Source of the DNA: Camarhynchus parvulus
Taxonomy: Eukaryota; Chordata; Aves; Passeriformes; Thraupidae
DNA length: 64,000 bases
Reading direction: 5' to 3'
Assembly: GCF_901933205.1 (NCBI RefSeq)
Contig: NC_044578.1
Location: 14,780,501-14,844,500, forward strand
The notes under the pieces: generated by a model
The model's database searches: none
The model's input: the letters and a program-made list of their open reading frames with translations, nothing else
What the model was told of the DNA's origin: nothing
Program-made: the position numbers and the translations under genes
Part shown: piece by piece, positions 1-12,209 of the stretch
Layout of the letters: every line of letters begins with the position of its first letter
How positions within the stretch are numbered: position 1 is the first letter of the stretch

Positions 1-1956
1 TCAAAAGTTAAATGTGTTCAGCTGACAGTGATAGAGTATTTGTGTTAAGGAGGAGATTTTTCAAAGGCATAAAATCAACTTAGTTATGTGTTACAATTGC
101 TTCCTTGATGTCCTACAGAAGGCCTGAGTGCAGCAGGTTCAGGGGACTTTCAGCTGCCATGAGGCGCTCATTGCACTGAGGGGTGTGGTTGTGGGCTCCC
201 ACTAAAAGGGTTGCATTTCCATAGGTAGTTCTGAAGATTCATGATCTTTCTGGACACTTTAAATACAATTATTCAGGATATTATTTCTCCTTGCTTCGTT
301 TCCAAGCAGGGAGTTAGACTGAGCAACCACAAACATAGATCTTGTAACCAGGTTTGATGTGAGAGCAGCATTACCATAATTCTGGAGATATCTCTTTCTT
401 TTCTGAACTATATTGGCAGCCTATGGTACCAGAATGTCAAAATGACATTCACTCTGTATTACACTGTGTATAAAAATTTGTGTTTACATTTTGTCTCCTT
501 TGCCCTTTTCAATTTTGCTTTATTTTCTTATAGTTTTGTAACTTAAGCTGTACATATTTGGAGATTTTTTTCCTTTCCTCATCTAGCTTTATGGCTTGTT
601 CTGGCTGAGATGTCCTTATATGATTTGATTTTACAAGAAATATAGGCTAACACATGTAATTGTTCCAAATTGAAGCAATCTGTCTGCAGCATTGGGGCAA
701 GATATATATTAAAGTTTTCTTTCATGCTATTTAAATGTATTGCTGGCTGTACAAATGATGCAAAATATTAGGAACTGAAACAATAAGGCTTGGGCTAGTT
801 AGCAGAGAGCATAAATGTATGGGGGAGCCAAATACTCCTCAGAGTAATATTTTCATCAGAGACAGCATGTACTGTAACCAGGGGAGATAAGCATGAGTAG
901 GCAAAACTGGCTATGCTTAGAGCCAACATGCAACAGCAGCTACAAATCACACCCTGCTGAGTGACACCTGAAAAATTGAAGCCTGATTCTTCTATCAGGA
1001 AGAGCCCTTCCTGCTCAAAGTAGGGTGTGAGGCAGGAGCAGGTCATAGGGACTGCCAAAGTGTGCCAAAATGCACCTGTGCCAACAGCACAGAGCAGCTG
1101 TGACAACAGCTAGGAGGGGAGGCCAGGCTGTGCTCAGCCTCTGGAGTCCTGCCACTTGGTCCTTGTGCTGGTGGCAAGTGGCCCTCTGATAATGGAGTGT
1201 TTAAGGGAGTGTCACAGAGCCAAGTGGATTGAGAGCAGGGAATCATCATGGAGGAGCTCAGTAGCCTTTTCCATGCAAAGAAATGTGGGAGGACTTTGGT
1301 GTTTCTGAGCAGGAGAGCAGTGATGAAAACAGCCAAGAATTGTTGCTGAGGTGGAGCAGCAAAGCTTGTTTAACTCAAGGTGCATTGCAGTGGTATCAGC
1401 AGTGTGGAGTCAGTGCTCCAAGTGCTGCATAGTAGGACTTATTTAAAGCAGCTATTGTAAAAGTCTTCGAGCCAGTTAATTACCAGTTTTTGTTATGTCA
1501 GGAACTCCTTGAGTTAAAGCAGAAAGAAACTATTCATGAATATGTTCCAGTTCTGTAGTTTAATGGGATAAATTAAAAAAAAAAAAAAGAGAATGAAACT
1601 GATAAAATGATTTAGTTCATGGAAAGATTGAAAAGCCTTACAAAAAAAGCTGAAATTACATATTGTGCCCCATCTACTCTTGCACAAGCCATTGAAATTG
1701 CTAGAGACTTAGCTGGACTAATCGTCCATTGCAGTTATGCATGAGCCTTAGGGAGTGCACAAGGTGCATATAGGTCAAAGCACCAGCCTACGAAAGAGAG
1801 GGAAATTATCCAACAGCATTTCTAAAAATGTAGATGTCCAGGTATGAAAAGCCAAGAGGCTTGGCTTGCATTTAAAAAGTATTAAGAGCAAGTGAGGAAT
1901 TTAATTTAATTTATTCACCAAGTGGACTCGAAGAGGTGTGAAAAAAGGATCGAAGT
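1..1956. other. Intergenic, no gene seen
   Basis: AT-rich non-coding sequence. The short ORFs here have no recognisable domain, no plausible splice pattern and no codon bias. A more GC-rich stretch at about 1010-1330 could be a lineage-specific repeat, but I cannot name a family. Confidence 0.6.
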
Positions 1957-2076
1957 TGGCCAGGTTGGGCAGGTCTTTGAGCAACCAGCTCTTGTGGAAG
2001 GTGTCCCCGCCCCTTGCAGAGGGGTTGGGACTAGATAATGTTTAAGATCCCTTCCAACCCAATTCATTCTATGAAG
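1957..2076 (+). mobile_element. CR1 LINE fragment, 3' end
   Basis: The segment follows the 3'-terminal consensus of chicken-type CR1 retrotransposons as I know it. It has the 'tttgagcaacc' block, then 'ggaaggtgtccc', 'gcagaggggttgg', 'actagat' and 'cccttccaaccc', and ends near 'attctatgaag'. It is a 5'-truncated copy of about 120 bp without coding sequence, as most CR1 copies are. Orientation is + because the terminal 'attctatg' lies at the right end. Several substitutions from the consensus suggest an old, immobile copy. It is a main reason for calling the host a bird or other sauropsid. The left boundary is approximate. Confidence 0.85.
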
Positions 2077-3987
2077 TGATGCTAGGCAAGAGAAAACTTT
2101 CAATGGAAAACAAAAATCTACAGAGAACATTAATGAAGACTCATTCCCTTCCTGCTTACATGAGTTTTTCCCTCTGCACCTCCTTGTTTGCTGTGAAGTT
2201 ACTGGTGGACCATGGTTATTGGAAGCAGATTTGGGCCTAGAAGTTCCATCTGATCAGAAAAAAAGTAATAATGCATGCTGCATATTGAACTGATCTGCAG
2301 ATATTGGAGTAAATGCCTGTTTAGACCCTGTCTCATACTATGAGTATTCTTCAAACATCTACTTTGCTCCTTCAGAATACCCTGAAAATCACCAACACAT
2401 CCACTGAATTGAGTTTTAAAAACAAATCAGAAACAGAAACAAATCATAGCTTTTGGCACTGTTGGCTAGAAGAATACTGTTGCCGAGGGGTGCTTCCTGC
2501 ATGTGTCTGAGTACCTCTAAAATGATCTGTCATGTACAAATGTGTCCTGGTTTCTTCTGTTGCAAAGAGAGTTTTTTAGGAATTTAGCCTACCTCTTGAG
2601 AGAAGAAATGAGTCCACCTTACCAGAATACCCACCTTCCTAATTCTTACCATTCCACAGCTGAGATCCCCCAGACTTGCTTGTATATTATAAAGCATCTT
2701 GGAGGAAGCTTTTATGATTTTGTGCCTATAAATGCAATAATCTCTCAGGATATGGAGAAAGTGCAGAGGATATTGAACACAGTTTGTTAGATATTTTTTC
2801 TTGGTATTACTTGTATCTTTTCATCCATGATAAACTTCTCTGTGCTTGGCTTTTCAAAAGTCCCCAGGTCCTACACCAAACACCTTAGGTAATGATTCTA
2901 CTGCAATGTAGGGCTGACCACACTGTAGAGGTTATCAGCCTTTCAGCAGTGCTCTCCTCCCAGGGCTGATTTCCCATTTGGCATGCTACTCCTCACTTCT
3001 CCCTGCTCCTGCTCCCCTCCCCTGCTCAAGGGCTTTGTTCTGGGTGTAAAAGCCCCTCTGATGCATGCTGAACTTACAGAGTTCAAAACATGAGGCTTTT
3101 GCTGTGTTGTTCTTTAAAGTGCTAATTTGGTTTTACTAATATATTTTCAATGTTTGGGATTAGCAGAGCTTGTAAGAACACATCAGACCTGCCAAGTTTA
3201 CAAGTCCACTCACCACCTTCACCCCCTTACATATTTTTTAATATAGCTAATTAGGAGATAATACCAGTGGAATGAAACACTGTCATAAGATAATGATCTC
3301 ACACCACTATAGAAATGGTAAGTGGAAATGTTTATTTTCAAAGGGAAGAAACACTGATCATGTGCTTAATCCTATATTCTTAAACAAGTAAAATTCCTGT
3401 AGATTTCAGTAGAGCCTGAGGTGACAACATCCTATTACTGTGGTAGTGTTTCTGGATACCAAATGGCCCTAAGTGATGTAGTCATTTTCTCCAAATGATA
3501 CTGGTGCAGTATTGGAACAGATGTTTCCCTTACCTTTATTAGTCTGTTGTATCCTCTGATTTGGAGGACAAATTTTGCATGTGCTTCATTGCACCAGCTT
3601 AGACAGTTTCTTTAAAGATGTGCTTTAGGAAGCAGTGAGCTGTGGTTTGGATGAAGTTATGCATATTTTTAACTTACTGACAGTTCATAGTGGTGATACA
3701 CAAGTCACAGTTGCTACTGCAGGCTCCCTTTGGTACACTAAGGATCCTCTCTTTTTAAATCAAAGATGGCCTTCCCTCTGTCCTTATGGAATTTTGGAAA
3801 CAAGGGTTGTCTTAAGTTCACCTTTCAGGAGTAAACCACCTTATCTTTGTGGTGAGGGACTACTCACAGGTAACAAGTACCAAGTGCATTAGCTCTTCTG
3901 ACCTAACTGTTCCTGTTTCCCAGTAACAGAATTGAGACAATGTGGGGCAGCTTTACCTTTCACTCGGACTCATCCTCGTGTTTGTAT

Positions 3988-4010
3988 TCCCACCAGCAGT
4001 GCTGGTGGGA
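3988..4010. repeat. Inverted repeat, 11-bp arms, 1-nt centre
   Basis: Arm tcccaccagca (3988-3998) is the exact reverse complement of tgctggtggga (4000-4010), with one g between. It can form a tight cruciform or be read as a dyad protein site. No function is known to me. Confidence 0.75.
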
Positions 4011-7000
4011 GCTGTGCTGTGCAAATTCTTCCCCAGATCACCTTGAGGGAGCCTCTCTCTGCTATGAGGTAGCAGTAATGGGGTGGCTACATTCACCTTT
4101 ACTGTCTCCCCCAGGGAGGCCTTTTTCTACTGCAGCTCTGGACTCACTTCAGATGCAGGGCTGTCTCACAGACAGGGGAATACTGCACTAGAAATTGGAG
4201 GCAGCTACAGAGCTGCTTTCAGAGAAAAGCCTGACAGTGAAAGCATTGAGGTTTATCCTGGTAAGAATTAACTTGCACAAGTTGTCAGTGCTTCTCCATG
4301 GAAGGTGGCCATTGGTTTTCAGAAATTACTGCTGTTTTCACTATTAATGAAGCTTCATCTTTCCATTGGATCATCTCTAACCTGCTGTAATTGTTCTGAT
4401 TTTTATTTTTTACCTTGTTCACCAGTTCATGTCTAAGTACAAGAAGATGTTTATATTGCATACATTCAGCTTTAATTGGCCCTTAAAAGAAGGTGTTGAT
4501 TAGAATCTTCTCAACATCAACAGCTCGCTCGCACAACATTCTCTAATTACTGTTTATTAATTTAGTTCAAGTGGCATAGTTGAAAGCCCTGCTCAGATGG
4601 GAGAAGTAAATTGTCACTGGTATTGAATATGTAAATTATGTGCCATGTAAGTTTCCATGAAGAATGTTTAAAGTTAAATGTTACCCACATAAAGCCTTCC
4701 AGTTTCATCTAAGCCAGCCATATGACAGCTTTGCAAAAAGTGTCATGAAAATTTACCAGCCCTGGCAAAAAAAGTACTTGCCTATCCTTTACTTTTTTTC
4801 TATTAACATAATCATTATGATAACAATAATTTATTTTCCCATCAAAAAAAAAAGAGTAATCATTCATTCTGGCTGGCTGGAGATTTGCAAAGCTGCCAAT
4901 TGAATCTGAATTACATGTTGCTACAGTATAGGCATTCAGCAGCCTGGATTTCTTGCCCTAGTGCAGTAACCCTCCCTTCTCTTTAATTAGCTTATAAAGT
5001 CAGAATTTCTTTAACAAAGTACTCATTAAACATTGCCTTGCTACATTACTTTAAAATGCAATTAAAAGTTTTAAGAGTGTCATGGAGTTTGTGTGCCATT
5101 GTCAGCATCCATGTCACTCACTATCGGTTTCTGCCCACTCACATAGATCAGAAGCTTCTTGTTAAATATAGATGGCACTTCATAGCTTGTCTATATAGAC
5201 TAGGCATAAAACAATATCCTGATGAGGATGACCTGACTGCACCTTATATTTCTGGGTATAAGAGAGGAATGGAAGGGAGGACATTCTAGATGAAGGAGAA
5301 GCTCAGAGTATTCGCTGTCCTTGCACCTCTACAGTCCTCTCTCTGTGGCCCTTTGTGTGGGAGTAGCTGCACATTGTTGGTAAGTGTGCTGCTTCCAAGT
5401 CTTCCCAGAAAAGCTGCATGGGAATACCACACAGTTATTCTATTATGCATCTGAAACAAGAGAGACCAGACATTGCATTTAAAGAGAATGAAAAATATTC
5501 AATGCTTGAATGCTGCCTGGGCCTTCACCCAGTCCTCGCACTCTCGCTGGCTGCTGTTATCATGAATGGCACTAATCAGTTCCAGGAAATCTCTACAACA
5601 AGCATTATGTCACATATGGTTACGTCATTCCCTCTAACCTCTAGGGCTTCCTGTTGACATCTCTGGAGCTCTTCTACTACCAAATGGTATTAGAAGAAAT
5701 GCCAAGCTGTATTTTTATCCATTTCTGTCTGCCAAAAGGAATTCAAACGTTTCCCATTTGCAGGTTTCACCTGCTGGGTCGCATCTTTGCTTCTTAAAAT
5801 GAGCAAACCTTAGTGAGCCTTCTCAGGATCTCTCCAGATGTTTGCATAAAGGATGGTAAGAGCATGTGAGGGGTTATTGAGACAGAAGGGGCTAATGCCT
5901 CTGCAAAATGCATTTATTCCTAATGTCTACCAAATTGCTAATCCAGCCTGTCAGTTGTGTCACCTCTGTCATAAATTCCACCCCAGGAAGCTGTTTCTCT
6001 GTTTCATTCTTAATTCTTTCCTAAGAGATTCTGTTTCCCAGTGTGGGCTATGTTTCACCCTCTCATTGATTTCAAGCGTTGTGCTGCATGGCATTCCCCT
6101 TTCTCCTTGCAGGGCCATCTCCAAAGGAAGGAGCCATTTCCCTCTTGGAACAGACAGTGACACCCCTCAGCTTCTCCTTGCAACCCCCACTTACCCAACT
6201 ACTTAGCTGAGAAAAGCAGGGCTCAAAGTCTTTCCAGATCTAATGAGCAAAATTTTTCCATCTCGAAAACCGCTGTGCTCCTTGGTTTGGGTGTTTTTTA
6301 TTCTTATTATTTTTCTGGTTTATACCAACCTTTCATTCTAAGAGTTTTATTTTTGTGGCTGTTTCTGTGTTTATTCACTGCTGCAGTAGGTATCAACAAC
6401 ATGATTAAATTCCAGCTCTGACTGTTGCAACATAAGCGCTCTGCCTTCATTATCTGCAGTGCCTAAAACTATTTGATCTCTAATAAGTTCACCTGCAAGT
6501 GTGCCTCATTTGCATGATGAGGCTAACTGGTGCAGCCTGGGTGCATATTGGTCTGTAATTTCAGTTTCTCTTCGATCAGATGCATCAAACAGAAGGAACT
6601 ATTAGAATTGCCAGCAACTGTATTTTTTAGTGTTAATCATGCCAGAATACTAGGAGTCCCAGGCAGCCTTACCAGGCTGGAGAAATCCAATGATAAAAAG
6701 CATGGGAGTGCTTCTGATGTCAGGTCATATACAAAACAGGGCTGTGCTGGGGATAGTTGGTCTGCTTTGATGGCACAGAGTGTTAAGATCATACCCAGCT
6801 CCTGAGCAGGTTATTCAGTAGCCTTCTTTGGTGAGCTACACCATTGCCCCAAGCCCTTGAGGGAGCTGAGCCACCCAGCAAGGACCTCTCCCCTGGCCCA
6901 TCAGGATCACAGCTGGAGGTGTCCTTCAGCATCTCTGAGGGTCTCTGCCTGAGTGTCCCCAGCTCCCATTCATCCTTTCTGGTCCTGAACTTAGATCCAG

Positions 7001-10000
7001 CTGACATTTATTGGGCAGTAATACCAAGGGTTTTACTGCCCAAAGTGTGTAGGAAGAGAAAATATGTTCTCTTACATCAAGCTTTTAGGAACCTGAACCT
7101 TTCTTTGTGTCTGAAACAGAAGCAGCAGACTTCAAAGTGAAATGTAAGAAGAGAACAGCAGCTCAGCGATTGTGAGATTCATAGCAATAGTGCTGAAAAC
7201 GTGTCAAGTTGCCTATTTCCTTTCTAGATCAAGCTCGGGATAGTCCTGTGTGTTTTACTGTGTTCAGCATGACTTTAAGAAATGTGATTTGCCCCATTGC
7301 AGCATCCTTTACTTCTCTCATTTCAGATTTCAGCTTCTTACATTGCATTTTCATTTGAGACAACTTTTAATTGAGCTGAATGGTCTCTGAGAACATCAAA
7401 ATGTCTCTCATTGCTCTGAATGGGTCCTAGACTGAGTTTGCATTTCATACACAAAACCAACTCTTTTCTTTTGCTCCTGGGCTCACACAGCAAATAAAAA
7501 ACTAAACCAAGCAGAACCAAAAAAAAGAATTCTGAAAATCTCATCAGCAGTATTTGCTTTGTACAGAACAGTAATTTTTCCCTAGCACATACTTCCAAGA
7601 ATTTTTTAAAATGTCATTCATACATCATCTGCCCCAACAGACAATAGTTGTTCCAGAGAAGCTGTTGCTCTCTATTAGGTCAATGATCAGTGAACTAAAC
7701 ATTTTCTTCTTAGGCCCTCATATGATAAAAGCCTAAGAGCTTTGAAGGAGCCATTACAGACTATTGCCTAGAAGAAATATCCATTTGAAAATTCAGCAAT
7801 TATGTACTTCTATAATAGCGTGTAAAAGGAGCTCTGGACCCATTATGGGTTATTGAGTAAATAATGTATTTTTAAAAGTGTCTAAGTAATTTATATGATA
7901 GCCTGTATTGGCAGCAAAGAGTGACTGTAGACTAAACATTCTGTCTTTCTCTCTTTTTAAAAATCTCATTTAAATCCCTAAATAGCAATTAAAGAAAGAA
8001 ATCCCTGATGCAGTTTCAGTATTTCTATAGTAGTCAATAGCTAATGGCTCTGACTTTGCTGCACTGAGGCTGCCATTTTGTGCTGAGACAGTTTTCTCTG
8101 GTCTGACTTTCTTTTTTTGTTTTGATTGGATAAGACAGGAGGCTTCATTATCAAATATAATATAGGAGTGTCCAGAGGCCTCCTGGAAGTCAGACTCACA
8201 GTCATCAGACCTACCCATAATCAGAAACAGCCACTAGCCAGAAGAGCCACCAGCCCTGAGAGAGGACAGGAAGCTGTCAGTCCCTATTTTGGGGAAGAAA
8301 TGAGTCTTGAAGAGAAGAAATATGTTGTTTGAGATCATGCAGGGAACAAAGAACCTCTGCCTCCCAAGTCCAAGTTTAGTTTCCCTGCTTTATGTGTGGA
8401 CCTTTCACGGAGAGGCACAGCCTGAGCTTCTCATTGCTGTGCATCTTGAGTGCTAATGCAAACTGCTGCTCTGTCAGGGGACCTCAATAGTCTTGCTTCA
8501 GACCACTGCATTCAGCCCTCTCAGCCACAGATCCCGGTCAAAGCAGATAGGAAAACACTGCAGTTCAAAAGATTTACATTGTAGCAACAATGCACTATGA
8601 AACATGAAGGAAAACAAACTTGTTTTCCTCTTGTAAGCATGGAGCAAGTTTCCTTAGTCCTCCCATTTATTTATCATACTGCTTCCTGCCATAGCAGGAA
8701 CATAGCATAGTCACCTCTTTAATATTGTGTCAAAATTTGAAAGAATAAGTTGAAACAGTTTTGGTTTTTTTAAGAAACACTGGTGCTTGAGCTGCTCTGA
8801 ATTTTGGACATTATCTTGGGATCTCCAAATATCTGTCAGACCAAGCAGCCTTCAGTGCCCCAGGGACAGTACTGGACTTCTGTACTACCTGTACCTTACA
8901 ACATTGCAAGGGGCCTGACTTGAGGCAACAAAAGTAAAACAATTTTCTGCTGATGGTGATGTTCCATCTTAACTCTTTTTGATGGTACTTTATCTGGCAT
9001 AAATTTGATACGAAGTCTCTTAGTGCTCAGGAACCTGCAGGTCCAGACCTGTCTTGTAACTCATTTTGTACATGAAACACCTTACCAGCCAGCAGGAAGC
9101 AAGGATCCGTTTCCCATGTCTGCCAGGAGTCCTGATTTCCCTCTTCAGATGCTGTGTAATGCCTGCTCCTTCATATGTGTGTTCAGAGCATACTGTGCTC
9201 TTCCCAAAGCTAGCTATGCTCTTCAGTCATATCTCAAGAACATCACCTTTAGACCTGAATTTGACTACATCTGTTTAATTCCTCAGTGTTTAAGGCAAGT
9301 GGTTCTGATGCAATGAATAAAATGTGGCGTTTTAGCTGCCTTCTGGGAGATGTCAAGGGATAGGTCTGTGTAGCGAGGCTGCTGGCATGTGAGAATTTGT
9401 TTTTCATGGGCTTGGAAAGACACAAAGAAGAAAAGAAATGCAAGCGTAATGAGCACAGTTCAGAAGACAAAAAAGAAAGGGAGTGACTTAATGTAGAAAT
9501 GGTAAGGTAGTATGGAGAAAGTCCACCTTGTAAAGTAAAAAAAATGTAAAGGAAAAATGCAAAGTAAAACAAGGTGAAGGACTGGCAACAGAGACAGAAA
9601 TAAATGAAGAAACAAGGTGAAAGGTGAAAATACATTTAAGTTGAATTCGAGCAAAACATACAACGCCTTAAAACGCCATCGGTCTCTCTCACAGTTAGAC
9701 TGTATTTGTCACTTAGGAAAGGAGAGTTATCTAGTTATCCGTTGGGATAATTGACTGGAGTGATGATGAAGTACCTATCACTGGAGTATTTCTATGACAG
9801 AGTAGTCAAAAATCTGGGGAATGCTGCCAGCTATTGGATGAACCCTTCCAGTTCCATTTTCTGTGACCTCAGTATCCCATAATGCCTGAGTGGGAGCAGT
9901 ACCTCAGTTATGTAATCATGGAAAACCTGTTTCTCACCTGGTCACCTCCTCACCAAAATTCTCTATGATCTCAAAGAGTAAATAAGGCACAAATTTGGAA

Positions 10001-10483
10001 ATGAAGTCTATGAGGAAAATTAATATAGAGGGGAAAAAAAGGAAAAGGATCAAAAAAGGTTGATCTGCAGACAACATTTTCTTCTTACCTATGGACCCAA
10101 TACCACAAAACTTGCAATTCCCTCCTTATACTGAATGGCCTCATTCTGCAACAAATACCTAGTTTGGCTTAGATACAAACCCAAAGCCCTCACAACTTGA
10201 GTTAAAAGAGCTTGGGGTTTTTTTCCAAGAACAGTTATTAATTGATCTACTGTGCTTCAACTCTAAATAATTCTGTTCTACCATTCAAGGAAAATTCCTT
10301 CTTATTTCAACCAAAATCACACTTCTGAAGTGATCTGGGGTTATTCTAGACTGGTGATTATTTTTATGCAAGCCACCAGTTACCATCACTCTATAAAACA
10401 AAGTGCAAAGCAGGGTCTTAAAAGTAAAGTGAGGCATCAGATTGAGATGAAACAAACTTTCATTCTCCCATCATGTGGAGTTT

Positions 10484-10520
10484 CTTGCCAACAGGACCTA
10501 GAGCTTGCCAACAGGACCTA
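10484..10520. repeat. 20-bp tandem duplication, two copies
   Basis: The 17-bp core cttgccaacaggaccta occurs at 10484-10500 and again at 10504-10520, with period 20. The copies are identical, which points to a recent duplication. Confidence 0.9.
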
Positions 10521-12099
10521 GCAAAGCCAAGTATGTTAATGTCAGTGGTCTTCCCTTGCAGGCAGGAGACTTGGATTGCTCGAAGTGCATATATATATAT
10601 GTACAGTATAGGAAGGCACAGGCCTCTAAAGCGACCACTCCTTCCCCACAAATCTGCCCTATGTTCTTTTTTTTACACTCTGGGCCACTGAGTACAAGGC
10701 TGGTAATTGGAGGAAACTGCTTTTATTTTCTCCTGACAGTACTTTAGAGACATTAGATTCATTATTTGAGGGTGTGTATGAGATTCTGGAAGTAGAATTT
10801 ATGTCTGCTATGCTGTGAGATCTTTGGTATGATATTGACTCAGTCATTGGCACCTGAGAGAGGCTTGGGGAATTCAGCAAGTTTTCAACAATCCAGTTTG
10901 AGAGATTAAACAGAATTATAGCTCACTCAGGTTTGTCCTAATATTATTAAATTTTCACCATTTCTAATTGCATAAACATATGCAGCCAAGTATGCAGGTG
11001 GAGACTGGGATGAAGTACAAGGACACTCAGGCTCCATAGGCAGCTAATTGGTGGACTAAGCAATAGGGCGCTTAGAAAGACTGGTATTTTTTCAGAACAT
11101 TCAAGGATAAAATCCTGTGCCCACTTAAACTGAGTGGTTGTTGTGGGCAAGATTCGTTACTAATTTGTCTTGGACATAGGAAAAAACATATAATGTCTCA
11201 AGACCATAGAACTTGCCTGATAAGTATGGTGATAGCAGAAGGTTTTTGATCAGGGCTAAATATAAGACAAGCAATGATTAATAATTTCAGATAATAGTAG
11301 GACAAATAAGAAGTAATTTTGTGTGAACACTGTTATTGTTAGCAAATGCTAAGCTGTAATGTTTGCAGTGATATTTTATATTTTGTTTTAGAAAATAAAT
11401 CTGTTTTTTCTATGTATAGGAGAACTCTTGAGCCCCAAGTTAAAGTATGCCATGGTAAAGTGACACCAACTGAGGTACTGGCCTGGCTGTTTATGGAGGT
11501 ACTTTCTCATGAAATAATATTGCTGTCTATATTTGTTAAGGGAGTGCTGCTGTTGACTTATTTTCTACAATCAAAACAGAAAGAGGAGTAGGAGGGGAAA
11601 GTCTACACTCTGGGTTTTGCTCTGCAGTGTTCTTTATCTCTGATACAGCATCTGCACTATGAAATTCACCCTGAATGAATGAACACTCAGATATCTTCAC
11701 TTCCAGCAGAGAAGACACAACTCTCAGGCTGAATTAGGCCATTTGGAGAGGTTTACCAAAATCTCCATAGGTTATAGACACAAAACTCTTCTTTCACACT
11801 GGTCTGGACTGAGCACTTGGTGAGTAAGTAAAAATTTATTTTTTTCCATTTTGAAAAGTAGAATAAACCAAAGAAAGAAGTTGGTTACATACTTGGACTT
11901 GGACTTCTCAGCATAGGTTTGCAAAATCGTCTAAAAAGTCAGAATATTTATCATGAAATATTTTCTAGCAAAAAAAAAATACAAGAGGGATTTAATAATG
12001 TTGGGGTGAAGTTTTCTGTTAGTGACTTAATTTTCTTTTTCCTCCTGTTTAGGCAGTAACATGTGAACTCTGACCACATCACTGGTGTGAAATTGCTGA

Positions 12100-12209
12100 T
12101 TAACCTTTTGACTCTGACAATTGGGACTTCTCTCAACACCAACTGGTAATGCAGAAGACCATTAGTAGTTAATATTGGGACATCCCGGCTCCAGATGTCA
12201 AAAGGTTAA
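12100..12209. mobile_element. Possible TTAA-flanked MITE (piggyBac-like)
   Basis: A perfect 14-bp inverted repeat, attaaccttttgac (12099-12112) and gtcaaaaggttaat (12197-12210), encloses about 84 bp. Each arm contains a TTAA (12100-12103 and 12206-12209) on the outer side, followed inward by CCTTTTGAC. A TTAA target-site duplication plus a CCYTTT-type terminal repeat is the signature of piggyBac-superfamily elements. A weaker inverted similarity seems to continue a few bases inward (TCTG, GGGA blocks). The unit between the TTAAs is 102 bp with no ORF, so it would be a non-autonomous remnant. It could instead be a chance dyad or part of a conserved hairpin. Confidence 0.4.

Larger units (their letters stand above)
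2077..12099. other. Intergenic, no gene seen
   Basis: About 10 kb of AT-rich DNA without a supported gene. It holds a short inverted repeat (3988-4010) and a 20-bp tandem duplication (10484-10520). The ORFs here, such as 2542-2790 and 5853-6206, show no known domain and start and stop without splice context. A diverged lncRNA cannot be excluded from sequence alone. Confidence 0.6.

Noticed and set aside
2542..2790. 82-codon ORF without strong compositional bias
   Set aside because: No recognised domain, no splice sites or poly(A) signal in a plausible arrangement; such lengths are expected by chance in this much sequence.
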